Shown here: positions 1 to 8,636 of the stretch, one piece after another
Layout of the letters: every line of letters begins with the position of its first letter
Numbering within the stretch: the stretch's first letter is position 1
From: CAVSIP01 sp963728075
Lineage (GTDB): Bacteria > Actinomycetota > Actinomycetes > JAFAQI01 > DASSKL01
Direction: 5' to 3'
DNA length: 64,000 bases
Assembly: GCA_963728075.1 (NCBI GenBank)
Contig: CAVSIP010000005.1
Coordinates: forward strand, 1 to 64,000
Notes under the pieces: model-generated
Databases searched by the model: none
Seen by the model: only the letters and a program-made list of their open reading frames with translations
What the model was told of the DNA's origin: nothing
Program-made: the position numbers and the translations under genes

Positions 1-205
1 AAATTGCTCTAAGTTCGGCTCCAACTGGCCGCTCCAGTGCAAGCCGCGCGTCGGCTTCGCCAAGGCGGGTCGGCCATAGACACTCATGGAGAGCCGCGGC
101 ATCGTCGGGGCGTCCGAGGGGTCGAAGGCGCGCGACGTGCTCGTGCTCGCGGCCGAGGAGCTCGACCAGATCCTCGCGACCCTGCGCGGCGCGTGCGGGA
201 CGCGA
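1..205 (+). pseudogene. Fold-back copy of the ftsK 3' end
   Basis: The stretch mirrors 6080-6285 and encodes the winged-helix (gamma) end of FtsK, including the MESRGIVGASEGSKARDV segment from base 86. The first 60 bases are heavily altered. Extra bases near 140-150 insert residues before the EELDQIL motif, and the stop codon seen in the right arm is lost. It runs off the window edge. Confidence 0.8.
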
Positions 206-281
206 CGTTGCTTCGACCTGGTCGGGTACGCGCGTCTCTCCCGCCCCTACACTGTGCTGGCCTGGCACAGCAGTCGCGGCG

Positions 282-1106
282 GTGAGGAGGCCACCCACCA
301 CCCTCTTTGGCTGAGGCGATCGCGCGCGCCCCGCGCCGAACGCGGCATGTCCGTCGACGACGTGAGCAACGCCACCCGGCGTCCGGCGACGCTCGTCCGG
401 GAGATCGAGGCGGACGACTTCACCCACGTGGCGGCGACGTGTAACTGCCGCGGCCACATCCTGCAGCATGGCCCGCGTGGTGGGCCTGGACCCGGGCCCC
501 CTGATCGAGCAGTTCGATGCCGAGCACGGTGGTACGCCCGTGCCCACGGCCCCGGTGTCGCCGTTCCCAAGTCGAAAACGCGGGGCACGGAAAGCTGCGC
601 CGCCCTAACTGGGCCTTCGCCACGGTGGGCCGCGCCGCCTGGTCGTGATCGGCCTGGCCGCTGCCCAGCTCGCCACCGGGAGCGGTGGCGGGGGCAGCAC
701 GTCGGACCAGCCGACCGTCGCGGAGACCACGCCGTCCCCAAGCAGGCCGAGCCCGAGCGCGGTGGCGCAGCTGGCACGCACGAGCCGTCCACCCGGCACT
801 CTCCTGCCGGGCAGACGTCGCGCAGGTCCCGGCGGACAAAGGCGCCGACGCGCTGGTCCGGGTGGTCGGCGGCTCCAGCTGGCTGTCGGTGAAGGAACGG
901 CGCCGGCCAGGTGCTCAGCTCCGAGGGGCTCCAGGCTAGGGCGAGAGCCGGCCGTTCGACGACCCCAAGGAATTAGGTGGTCTTCGGCAACGGGCCTGCC
1001 GTGGATCTGGTGGTCAACAGCCACGACATCGTGCGCGCCGCCCTCGCAGGAGAGCGTCGCGCGGCTGGTGTTCCGGCCCGGTGATCTGAGGCCGTCGGCC
1101 GGCTGA
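282..1106 (+). pseudogene. Fold-back copy of the HTH membrane protein gene
   Basis: The stretch mirrors 5187-5996. The AGGAGG ribosome-binding site at about 284-289 survives, but the ATG that follows it in the right arm is replaced. The HTH core (ERGMSVDDVSNATR) is readable near 339-380. Multiple indels between 430 and 1060 shift the frame repeatedly; the terminal SAG and stop codon are recognisable at 1098-1106. Confidence 0.8.
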
Positions 1107-1130
1107 TCCCGGCCGGTACCCGGGAAATGT

Positions 1131-2518
1131 GTGCCCCTGCTCCGTCGCTCTCGTGACCCTGGGCTGCGCCCGGGAACCAGGTCGACTCCGAGGGAGCTCG
1201 ACGCCGGCTCGCGGCTGCGGGCTGGCAGGTCACCTACGGACAGTGACGGCGCGGACGCTGTCCTCGTCAACACCTGTGGGTTCGAGCCCTCGTTTCGGCC
1301 AAGTGGCTACCCATCGACACCATCCTGGGATGTGCGGACGGCGGCGCCCCGGTGGTGGCGGTGGGCTGCCTGGCAGAGCGGTACCGGCGAGGCGTTGGCG
1401 CGTGAGCTCCCGCAGGCCCGGGGCGGTGCTGTCGTTCGGACGACTACGCCGACATCGCGGGCCGCCTCCTCGAGGTGGTCGCCGGTCGCGCGCCGGGCGG
1501 CACACCGGCCGCGGGACCGCCGCCGTCTGCCGCCGGTGGCCCCGGCGGGGCTGGTGCGCGGCCGTGCCGCAGCCCCGCTTCCGCGCCCCGCTGCGCCGCC
1601 GCCCTCGACGGCCCCTCTGCTGCTCCGCTGAAGCTGGCGTCCGGCTGCGACCGCCGCTGCGCGTTCTGCGCGATCCCGTCCTTCCGCGGCGCCCTTCGTC
1701 TCCCCGGCCCAACGAGGTGCTCGCCGAGCCGGAGTGGCTCGCCGCCCGGGGGTCCGCGAGCGGTGCTCGTCGGCGGACTCGACCTCGTAGGCAAGGACCT
1801 CGGCGACCTGGCCTCCATGGGCACTTCTCCCCCAGCTCGCCGCGGTGCCCGGCATCGTCCGGTGCGGGTGTCCTATCTCAGCCGGCGAGATGCGGCCGTC
1901 GTGGTCGAGATGCTGGTCGGCACCGCGGGGTCGCCCCGTATTTCGACCTGTCGTTCCAGCACGCCAGCGGCCCGGTGCTGCGTCGGATGAGCAGGTTCGG
2001 CGACACCGAGTCGTTCGTGGAGCTGATCGACAGGTGGCGCGGCCCCAGGCGGGCGCGAACCAATGTTATCGTCGGTTTCCCCGGCGAGACGGAGGGGGAC
2101 CGTCGCGGAGCTGAGAGTTCCTCACCGCGGCCCGGCTCGACGGGTCGGCGTCTTCGGTACTCCGACAAGGAAGGCACGGAGGCCGCCGGTTGCCCGGCAA
2201 GGTGCGCGCCGACACCGTCCGCAAAATCATCGAGCAATGAGCCGGGCTCGCCGAGGAGCTCACCGCCCAGCGGGCCGAGGTACGGGTCGGTGAGCTCGTC
2301 GACGTCGTCGTCGAGTCCGTCGAGAGCGGGTACGGCGGGAGGGCCGCGCGGACCCGAGGTCGACGGCTCCACCGTCGTGCGCGGCACGGCGCTCGGCATC
2401 GGTGACCTGGGCGCGCGCCCGGGTCACCGGCACGGCAGGGGTGGACCTCGACACGGAGCTCGTCGAGGTGCTCTCGCGCGCGCCTCGCCCGCTGCCGACC
2501 GTGGCGACGGAAAGTCGA
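1131..2518 (+). pseudogene. Fold-back copy of rimO
   Basis: The stretch mirrors 3758-5164. The GTG start context, the VALVTLGCAR start and the CDRRCAFC radical-SAM motif (about 1647-1671) can be read, but in different frames. Numerous single-base losses and gains make it non-coding as a whole. The stop codon corresponding to 3758-3760 is changed by a substitution at about 2516. Confidence 0.82.
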
Positions 2519-3143
2519 GCGTCGTGCAGGCTCCGCCTCCCGACCCGGCCACTGTCCCGGCGCCGGGGCCGGGTCGCCAACATCGCCGACGGCTCCACCC
2601 TGCTCCGGGCTGCTGCTCGTGCTGGCGTTCGCCTTTCTGCTCGTCGCCCATGACGGGCACAGCACCGGCTGGGCGGCTGGCGGCCTTCGCCGCGCTTCCA
2701 CCGTCGCCTCCATCACCGACTGCATCGACGGTGGCCTGGCGCGCAGCCGCGGGTGGGTCACCGATGTCGGCAAGGTCGCCGACCCGATCGCTGACAAGGC
2801 GCTCATCGGCGCAGCGCTCGTCGGGCTGTCCGCGCCGGGAGATCGGCTGGCGTATCACGGTGGCGGGTGCTCGGCTCCGCGAGGTCGGGATCACCCTGCT
2901 GCGGTTCGTGGTGGTCACCCTATGGGGTGATCCCGGCGAGCCCGGGTGGGAAGGTCAAGACGTTCCTGCAGGGGCCTTATCCCTCGGCCTCTACGTCCTG
3001 CCGCTTCCGGGTGGGTGGCCGCACGACCTGAGGTTCGCGGTCATGCTGGTCGCGGTCGCGGTGACGCTCGTGACCGGCGTCGACTACGTCGTGCGCGCCG
3101 TCGAGCAGCAGCTCCGTCCCGACGGCGAGGACGTCGACCCTCA
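2515..3143 (+). pseudogene. Fold-back copy of pgsA, fused to loop sequence
   Basis: The stretch mirrors 3176-3761. Part of the CDP-alcohol phosphatidyltransferase motif (VTDVGKVADPIADKA) is intact near 2758-2800, but its first Asp region is altered to TDCIDGGLAR and frames change at about 2605, 2690 and 2840. After base 3106 the sequence no longer matches the right arm, so the reading frame runs into the 69-nt loop. Confidence 0.8.
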
Positions 3144-3144
3144 C
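3106..3144 (-). pseudogene. cinA: First 13 codons of cinA, cut by the fold-back junction
   Basis: Reading the minus strand, a GTG at 3144 overlaps the pgsA stop by 4 nt (GTGA) and begins VRVDVLAVGTELL. This matches the start of the CinA/MoCF-binding domain, whose family consensus is close to AVGTELLLG. After 13-14 codons the sequence turns back into inverted pgsA. cinA commonly follows pgsA in actinomycetes (established knowledge), so this is the true genomic continuation, truncated by the junction and lying in the loop between the two arms. Confidence 0.75.
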
Positions 3145-3761
3145 GAGCGCCTCGCCCGTCGGCCGGCGGCGCGCAGCTCGACGGCGCGCACGACGTAGTC
3201 GACGCCGGTCACGAGCGTCACCGCGACCGCGACCAGCATGACCGCGAACCTCAGGTCGTGCGGCCACCCACCCGGAAGCGGCAGGACGTAGAGGCCGATC
3301 GCCACCCCCTGCAGGAACGTCTTGACCTTCCCACCCGGGCTCGCCGGGATCACCCCATGGGTGATCACCACGAACCGCAGCAGGGTGATCCCGACCTCGC
3401 GGACGAGCACCACCACCGTGATCCACCAGGCGAGCAGCCCGAGCGCGGACAGCCCGACGAGCGCTGCGCCGGTCAGCGCCTTGTCCGCGATCGGGTCGGC
3501 GACCTTGCCGACATCGGTGACCAGCCCGCGGCTGCGCGCCAGGTCACCGTCGATGCGGTCGGTGATGGAGGCGACGGTGAACGCGGCGAAGGCCGCCAGC
3601 CGCCAGCCGGTGCTGTGCCCGTCATGGGCGACGAGCAGAAAGGCGAACGCCGGCACGAGCAGCAGCCGGAGCAGGGTGAGGCCGTTGGCGATGTTGGCGA
3701 CCCGGGCCCCGGACGCCGGGACGGTGGCCGGGTCGGGAGGCGGAGCCTGCACGACGCTCAA
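3141..3761 (-). CDS. pgsA: CDP-diacylglycerol-glycerol-3-phosphate 3-phosphatidyltransferase
   Basis: This membrane enzyme makes phosphatidylglycerol phosphate from CDP-diacylglycerol and glycerol-3-phosphate, the committed step to phosphatidylglycerol and cardiolipin. The 206-residue protein carries the full family signature D71-G72-x2-A75-R76-x8-G85-x3-D89-x3-D93. Several hydrophobic helices follow (about 30-46, 55-67, 99-118, 165-187), and the length is typical. The start is TTG 3761, overlapping the rimO stop by 4 nt; GTG 3752 is an alternative. The stop overlaps the cinA GTG start. The PgsA versus PgsA2 subclass is not resolved. Confidence 0.9.
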   Translation of the reverse strand: MSVVQAPPPDPATVPASGARVANIANGLTLLRLLLVPAFAFLLVAHDGHSTGWRLAAFAAFTVASITDRIDGDLARSRGLVTDVGKVADPIADKALTGAALVGLSALGLLAWWITVVVLVREVGITLLRFVVITHGVIPASPGGKVKTFLQGVAIGLYVLPLPGGWPHDLRFAVMLVAVAVTLVTGVDYVVRAVELRAAGRRARRS

Positions 3762-5164
3762 CTGCCCGTCGCCACGGTCGGCAGCGGGCGAGGCGCGCGC
3801 GAGAGCACCTCGACGAGCTCCGTCTCGAGGTCCACCCCCGCCGTGCCGGTGACCCGGGCGCGCACCAGGTCACCGATGCCGAGCGCCGTGCCGCGCACGA
3901 CGGTGGAGCCGTCGACCTCGGGGGCCTGATGGGCCGCGCGGCCCTCCGCGTACCCGCTCTCGACGGACTCGACGACGACGTCGACGAGCTCACCGACCCG
4001 TTCCTCGGCCCGCTGGGCGGTGAGCTCCTCGGCGAGCCGGCTCACCTGCTCGGTGCGCCGGCGGACGGTGTCCGCGCGCACCTTCCGGGCCAGGCCGGCG
4101 GCCTCCGTGCCGTCCTCGTCGGAGTAGCCGAACACGCCGACGGCGTCGAGCCGGGCAGCAGTGAGGAACCGTTGCAGCTCCGCCACGTCCGCCGCCGTCT
4201 CGCCGGGGAAGCCGACGATGACGTTGGAGCGCGCCCCCGCCTGCGGGGCCAGCGCACGCACCTGGTCGAGCAGCGCCAGGAACCGCTCGGTGTCGCCGAA
4301 CCGGCGCATCCGGCGCAGCACGGGGCCGCTGGCGTGCTGGAACGACAGGTCGAAGTACGGGGCGACGCCGGCGGTCGTGGCCAGCGTCTCGACCAGCGTG
4401 GGGCGCATCTCGGCCGGCTGCAGGTAGGACACCCGCACCCGGACGATGCCCGGCACCGCGGCGAGCTGCGGGAGCAGCCGCTCGAGCAGGCGCAGGTCGC
4501 CGAGGTCCTTGCCGTACGACGTCGAGTTCTCGCTGACGAGCACCAGCTCGCGGACCCCCTGGGCGGCGAGCCACTCCGCCTCGGCGAGGACCTCGTCCGG
4601 GCCGCGGGAGACGAACGACCCACGGAAGGACGGGATCGCGCAGAACGCGCAGCGGCGGTCGCAGCCGGAGGCCAGCTTCAGCGGAGCAGCGGGGCCGCCG
4701 TCGAGGCGGCGGCGCAGCGGGGCGCGGAAGCGGGGCTGCGGCACGGCCGCGGCGCGCTCCGCCGGGGCCACCGGCAGCAGACGGCGGCGGTCCCGCGGCC
4801 GGTGTGCCGCCGGCGCGCGACCGGCGACCACCTCGTCGAGGCGGCCCGCGATGTCGGCGTAGTCGTCGAACGACAGCACCGCCCGGGCCTCCGGGAGCTC
4901 ACGCGCCAACGCCTCGCCGTACCGCTCTGCCAGGCAGCCCACCGCCACCACCGGGGCGCCGCCGTCCGCGGCGTCCAGGATGGTGTCGATCGAGTCCTTC
5001 TTGGCCGAGGCGACGAACCCACAGGTGTTGACGAGGACCGCGTCCGCGCCGTCACTGTCCGTGGTGACCTGCCAGCCCGCGGCCGCGAGCCGGGCGGCGA
5101 GCTCCTCGGAGTCGACCTCGTTCCGGGCGCAGCCCAGGGTCACGAGAGCGACGGAGCGGGGCAC
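3758..5164 (-). CDS. rimO: Ribosomal protein uS12 methylthiotransferase RimO
   Basis: RimO is a radical-SAM enzyme that adds a beta-methylthio group to the conserved aspartate of ribosomal protein S12. It carries two [4Fe-4S] clusters. The 468-residue protein shows the N-terminal UPF0004 domain with cysteines C12, C48 and C77, the radical-SAM triad C168-x3-C172-x2-C175, and a C-terminal TRAM-like domain (about 385-460). A Pro/Arg-rich insert (about 115-160) precedes the radical-SAM domain. The start is GTG 5164. RimO is preferred over MiaB because of the GCARNEVDSE start and the pgsA neighbour. Confidence 0.92.
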   Translation of the reverse strand: MPRSVALVTLGCARNEVDSEELAARLAAAGWQVTTDSDGADAVLVNTCGFVASAKKDSIDTILDAADGGAPVVAVGCLAERYGEALARELPEARAVLSFDDYADIAGRLDEVVAGRAPAAHRPRDRRRLLPVAPAERAAAVPQPRFRAPLRRRLDGGPAAPLKLASGCDRRCAFCAIPSFRGSFVSRGPDEVLAEAEWLAAQGVRELVLVSENSTSYGKDLGDLRLLERLLPQLAAVPGIVRVRVSYLQPAEMRPTLVETLATTAGVAPYFDLSFQHASGPVLRRMRRFGDTERFLALLDQVRALAPQAGARSNVIVGFPGETAADVAELQRFLTAARLDAVGVFGYSDEDGTEAAGLARKVRADTVRRRTEQVSRLAEELTAQRAEERVGELVDVVVESVESGYAEGRAAHQAPEVDGSTVVRGTALGIGDLVRARVTGTAGVDLETELVEVLSRAPRPLPTVATGS

Positions 5165-5186
5165 GCGTCCAGGGTACCGGCCGGGA

Positions 5187-5978
5187 TCAGCCGGCCGACG
5201 GCCTCAGATCACCGGGCCGGAACACCAGCCGCGCGACGTTGCCCTGCGAGGGCGGCGCGCCGATGTCGTGGCTGTTGACCACCAGATCCACGGCAGGCGC
5301 GTTCCCGACCACCAGCCGCAGCTCCTTGGGGTCGTCGAACAGCCGGCTCTCGCCCTGGCGCATGAGCCCCTCGTAGAGCACCTGGCCGGCGCCGTTCTTC
5401 ACCGACAGCCAGCTGGAGCCGCCGACCACCCGGACCAGCACCGTCACCTTGTCCGCAGGGACCTGCGCGACGGTGCCCGGCGGGACGGTGCCCGGTGGCG
5501 GGCTCGTCGGTGAGCTGGCCACCGGCGTCGGGCTCAGCCTGCTCGGGGACGGCGTGGTCTCCGCGACGGTCGGCTGGTCCGACGTGCTGCCCCCGCCACC
5601 GCTCCCGGTGGCGAGCTGGGCAGCGGCCAGGCCGATCACGACCAGCAGCGCGGCCACCATGGCGAAGGCCCAGTTCGGGCGGCGCCGCTTCGTGCTCTCC
5701 GCCACCGACGGGTCGAACGGCGACACCGGGGCCGTGGGCACGGGCGTACCACCGTGCTCGGCATCGAACTGCTCGATCAGGGGGCCCGGGTCCAGGCCCA
5801 CCACGCGGGCGATGCTGCGGATGTGGCCGCGGGCGTACACGTCGCCGCCACAGTGGGTGAAGTCGTCCGCCTCGATCTCCCGGACGAGCGTCGCCCGGAC
5901 GCGGGTGGCGTTGCTCACGTCGTCGACGGACATGCCGCGTTCGGCGCGGGCGCGCGCGATCGCCTCGCCGACGGACAT
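5187..5978 (-). CDS. RodZ-like HTH protein with one membrane helix (DUF4115)
   Basis: The start is ATG 5978, because AGGAGG lies 8 nt upstream; a GTG at 5996 would place that site inside the gene. The roughly 263-residue protein has an N-terminal HTH_25/Xre-type helix-turn-helix (3-67), a Pro/Ala linker, one membrane helix (103-122), a Thr/Pro/Ser-rich stretch and a C-terminal beta-rich domain resembling DUF4115. This is the architecture of RodZ, the MreB-linked cell-shape protein. In actinomycetes this gene sits between ftsK and rimO/pgsA. A role in envelope or division organisation is inferred. Gaps to both neighbours are short. Confidence 0.85.
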   Translation of the reverse strand: MSVGEAIARARAERGMSVDDVSNATRVRATLVREIEADDFTHCGGDVYARGHIRSIARVVGLDPGPLIEQFDAEHGGTPVPTAPVSPFDPSVAESTKRRRPNWAFAMVAALLVVIGLAAAQLATGSGGGGSTSDQPTVAETTPSPSRLSPTPVASSPTSPPPGTVPPGTVAQVPADKVTVLVRVVGGSSWLSVKNGAGQVLYEGLMRQGESRLFDDPKELRLVVGNAPAVDLVVNSHDIGAPPSQGNVARLVFRPGDLRPSAG

Positions 5979-6079
5979 GGTGGGTGGCCTCCTCACCGCC
6001 GCGACTGCTGTGCCAGGCCAGCACAGTGTAGGGGCGGAACGCGCGTACTACACCAGGTCGAAAGCAACGATCGCGTCAC

Positions 6080-8530
6080 TCACACGCCGCGCAGGGTCGC
6101 GAGGATCTGGTCGAGCTCCTCGGGGCGCACGAGCACGTCGCGCGCCTTCGACCCCTCGGACGCCCCGACGATGCCGCGGCTCTCCATGAGGTCCATGAGC
6201 CGGCCCGCCTTGGCGAAGCCGACGCGCAGCTTGCGCTGGAGCATCGACGTGGAGCCGAACTGCGTGGTGACGACGAGCTCGGCGGCCTGGCAGAGCAGCT
6301 CCAGGTCGTCGCCGATGTCCTCGTCGATCTCCTTCTTGCTCTCCGCGGCCGCGAACACGTCCTCGCGGAAGTCCGGGTCCGCCTGGTCCTTGCAGTGCTT
6401 GACCACGGCCTCGATCTCGGCCTCGGTGACCAGCGCGCCCTGCAGCCGGATCGGCTTGTTCGCGCCCATCGGCAGGAACAGCGCGTCGCCGAGGCCGACG
6501 AGCTTCTCGGCACCCGGCTGGTCGAGGATGACCCGGCTGTCGGCAAGGCTCGACGTGGCGAAGGCGAGCCGGCTGGGCACGTTCGCCTTGATCAGGCCGG
6601 TGACGACGTCGACGCTGGGCCGCTGGGTGGCCAGCACGAGGTGGATGCCGGCGGCGCGGGCGAGCTGGGTGATGCGGACGATCGCGTCCTCCACGTCGCG
6701 CGGCGCGACCATCATCAGGTCGGCGAGCTCGTCGATGATCACCAGCAGGTACGGGTAGGGCTGGAACGTCCGGTCGCTGCCGGGTTCCGGCTTGAGCTTG
6801 CCCTTGCGGATCGCCGCGTTGTAGTCGTCGATGTGCCGGAAGCCGCTGGCCGCCAGGTCGTCGTAGCGCTGGTCCATCTCGCGGACCACCCACTGCAGCG
6901 CCTCGGCCGCCTTCTTCGCGCTCGTGATGATCGGCGTGATGAGGTGCGGGATCCCCTTGTAGTGCGTGAGCTCGACCCGCTTCGGGTCGACGAGCACCAG
7001 CCGGACCTCGTCCGGGGTCGCGCGGCTGAGGATCGAGGTGATCAGGGTGTTGACGCACGTGGACTTGCCGGAGCCGGTGGCGCCCGCGACGAGGATGTGC
7101 GGCATCTTCGCGAGGTTCGCGCAGATGTAGGACCCCTCGATGTCCTTGCCCAGCCCGACGAGCAGCGGGTGGTGGTTGCTCGTCGCGGTGTGCGAGCGCA
7201 GCACGTCGCCGAGGCTCACGGTGTCGCGATCGACGTTGGGGATCTCGATCCCGATCGCCGAGCGGCCCGGGATCACGTCGATGATCCGCACGTCCGGGCT
7301 CTTCACCGCGTACGCGATGTTGCGGTGCAGCGTCTTGATGCGCTCGACCTTCACGGCCGGGCCGAGCTCGACCTCGTACCGGGTCACCGTCGGCCCCCGG
7401 GTGAAGCCGGTGACGGCCGCGTCGACCTCGAACTCGGCGAACACTCCGGTGAGCGCCTCGATGACGGTGTCGTTCGCCTTCGTCCGGGCCTTGGCGGGCG
7501 CACCGGTGCGCAGCAGCTCCGGTGACGGCAGCCGGTAGTCGCCCTCCTGGGCGGTGAGCGAGAGCTGCTCGGCGCGGGTCGGGGCGAGCGTGTGCGCCGG
7601 TGGCTCGGCGGCGACCGGGACGGGACGGGGCGCGTCGTCGACGAGCACCGGCGACGGGTCCGCCGGCACGTCCTGCGGCGCCATGGACCCTTGGCGGCGC
7701 CGCGGGCGGCTGCGCCGCAACGGCGCGGGCCCCGCCGTCTCGTCCTCCTCGGCGGTGGGCGGGGGCGTACGGCCCTGCAGCCGGTCGACCAGCGCGCGCA
7801 GCCGCGAGGGGACGGCGTGCAGCGGCGTGCCGGTCACGACGAGGGCGCCGAACAGGGCGAGCGCCGCCAGGACCAGGGCCGCGACGTACGGGGTGAGGCC
7901 GACGGCCAGCGGTGATCCGGCGAGCACGCCGACGACCCCGCCGGCGCTGCGGCGGCCGGCGCTCGTCGTCGGCTCGCCGGCGGCGAGGTGGAGCAGCCCC
8001 AGGATGCCGAGGGACACGGCCAGCCAGCCGACCGCGCCGCGACCGCGACGCTCGGGCTCCGGGGCGCGGCGCAGCACGCGCCACCCCGCCACCGCGAGCA
8101 GGAACGGGACGACGAGCGCGCCGGAGCCGACGACCGTACGCACCACCGCGGCCGTACCACGGCCCAGCGGACCGCCGGCGTCCGCCCAGACGCCGACGGC
8201 GCAGACCAACGCGGCGGCGAGGGCAGCGAGCCCGAGCCCGTCGCGGCGGTGCTCCGGCTCGAGCTCGCGGGCACCGTGGCCGAGGTGGCGCACGGCGCCG
8301 CCGATGGCGCGGGCGAGCAGCATCCACAGGCCCCGCAGCAGCCGTCCGAGCGCGCGCGCGAGGCGCGCCGGCAGGCCGGGCCCCGACCGGCGCCTGGGCG
8401 CCGGTCGGCCGCGGCCGGAGGACGCGGAGGCAGGCCGGGACGCCGGGGCGCGCCGCTTCGCCGGCGCACGCCCTCGGGTGGCCGTCGAGCCACGGGTCGC
8501 CATGGTCGCCAGCGTACGTGCGGGCCCCAT
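6080..8530 (-). CDS. ftsK: DNA translocase FtsK/SpoIIIE
   Basis: FtsK is a septum-anchored ATP-driven DNA pump that clears the chromosome from the division plane and activates dimer resolution; xerC lies at 52.8-53.7 kb. The 816 residues show an Arg/Ala-rich cytoplasmic start, four membrane helices (about 100-116, 128-152, 168-184, 205-233), a Pro/Arg-rich linker, Walker A GATGSGKST (483-491), Walker B (LLVIIDELADLMM) and a C-terminal winged-helix gamma domain. Start is uncertain: ATG 8530 or ATG 8503 (MATRGST); neither has a strong ribosome-binding site. The last 206 bases are duplicated in the left fold-back arm. Confidence 0.95.
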   Translation of the reverse strand: MGPARTLATMATRGSTATRGRAPAKRRAPASRPASASSGRGRPAPRRRSGPGLPARLARALGRLLRGLWMLLARAIGGAVRHLGHGARELEPEHRRDGLGLAALAAALVCAVGVWADAGGPLGRGTAAVVRTVVGSGALVVPFLLAVAGWRVLRRAPEPERRGRGAVGWLAVSLGILGLLHLAAGEPTTSAGRRSAGGVVGVLAGSPLAVGLTPYVAALVLAALALFGALVVTGTPLHAVPSRLRALVDRLQGRTPPPTAEEDETAGPAPLRRSRPRRRQGSMAPQDVPADPSPVLVDDAPRPVPVAAEPPAHTLAPTRAEQLSLTAQEGDYRLPSPELLRTGAPAKARTKANDTVIEALTGVFAEFEVDAAVTGFTRGPTVTRYEVELGPAVKVERIKTLHRNIAYAVKSPDVRIIDVIPGRSAIGIEIPNVDRDTVSLGDVLRSHTATSNHHPLLVGLGKDIEGSYICANLAKMPHILVAGATGSGKSTCVNTLITSILSRATPDEVRLVLVDPKRVELTHYKGIPHLITPIITSAKKAAEALQWVVREMDQRYDDLAASGFRHIDDYNAAIRKGKLKPEPGSDRTFQPYPYLLVIIDELADLMMVAPRDVEDAIVRITQLARAAGIHLVLATQRPSVDVVTGLIKANVPSRLAFATSSLADSRVILDQPGAEKLVGLGDALFLPMGANKPIRLQGALVTEAEIEAVVKHCKDQADPDFREDVFAAAESKKEIDEDIGDDLELLCQAAELVVTTQFGSTSMLQRKLRVGFAKAGRLMDLMESRGIVGASEGSKARDVLVRPEELDQILATLRGV

Positions 8531-8587
8531 CCGTCCCGGTCGTCACGCGTGTCCCGGCGTGTCGGATCGGGGGCCGGCTGGCTGGCC

Positions 8588-8625
8588 GCAAGTTGATCTG
8601 TCTCGTCGGGCGGGACAGAACTTGC
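8588..8625 (-). terminator. Stem-loop 12 nt after the rnj stop codon
   Basis: The hairpin has an outer 7-bp stem GCAAGTT/AACTTGC and an inner 8-bp stem (8598-8605 with 8611-8618, one G-T pair). A 3-nt bulge and a 5-nt loop complete it. It follows the rnj stop on the minus strand. There is no clear U-tract, so it could act as an actinomycete-type terminator or as a 3' stabiliser before ftsK. Confidence 0.55.
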
Positions 8626-8636
8626 CGAGAACCCGG

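Larger units (their letters stand above)
1..3106. repeat. Left arm of a 3.1-kb inverted repeat (degraded fold-back copy)
   Basis: This stretch is the reverse complement of 3176-6285, in the same gene order but on the opposite strand. Sample pairings are 86 with 6187, 1131 with 5164, 2515 with 3761 and 3106 with 3176. Substitutions and one-base indels occur every few tens of bases and break every frame, whereas the right arm is fully open. Diagnostic stretches survive, for example the RimO radical-SAM cysteine motif near 1645-1680. The best explanation is an unpolished single-read fold-back at a contig end; a decayed real duplication is the alternative. Nothing here should be counted as a functional gene. 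Confidence 0.9.

Noticed and set aside
1..3106. Hairpin telomere of a linear replicon
   Set aside because: The turn point sits at codon 13 of cinA inside a conserved gene order, and one arm is corrupted throughout. A genuine telomere would give two equally good arms and would not cut a core gene.
1129..3198. Long plus-strand ORF of about 690 codons in the left arm
   Set aside because: It is a mosaic of shifted rimO and pgsA pieces in the wrong frames, open only because high GC content makes stop codons rare.
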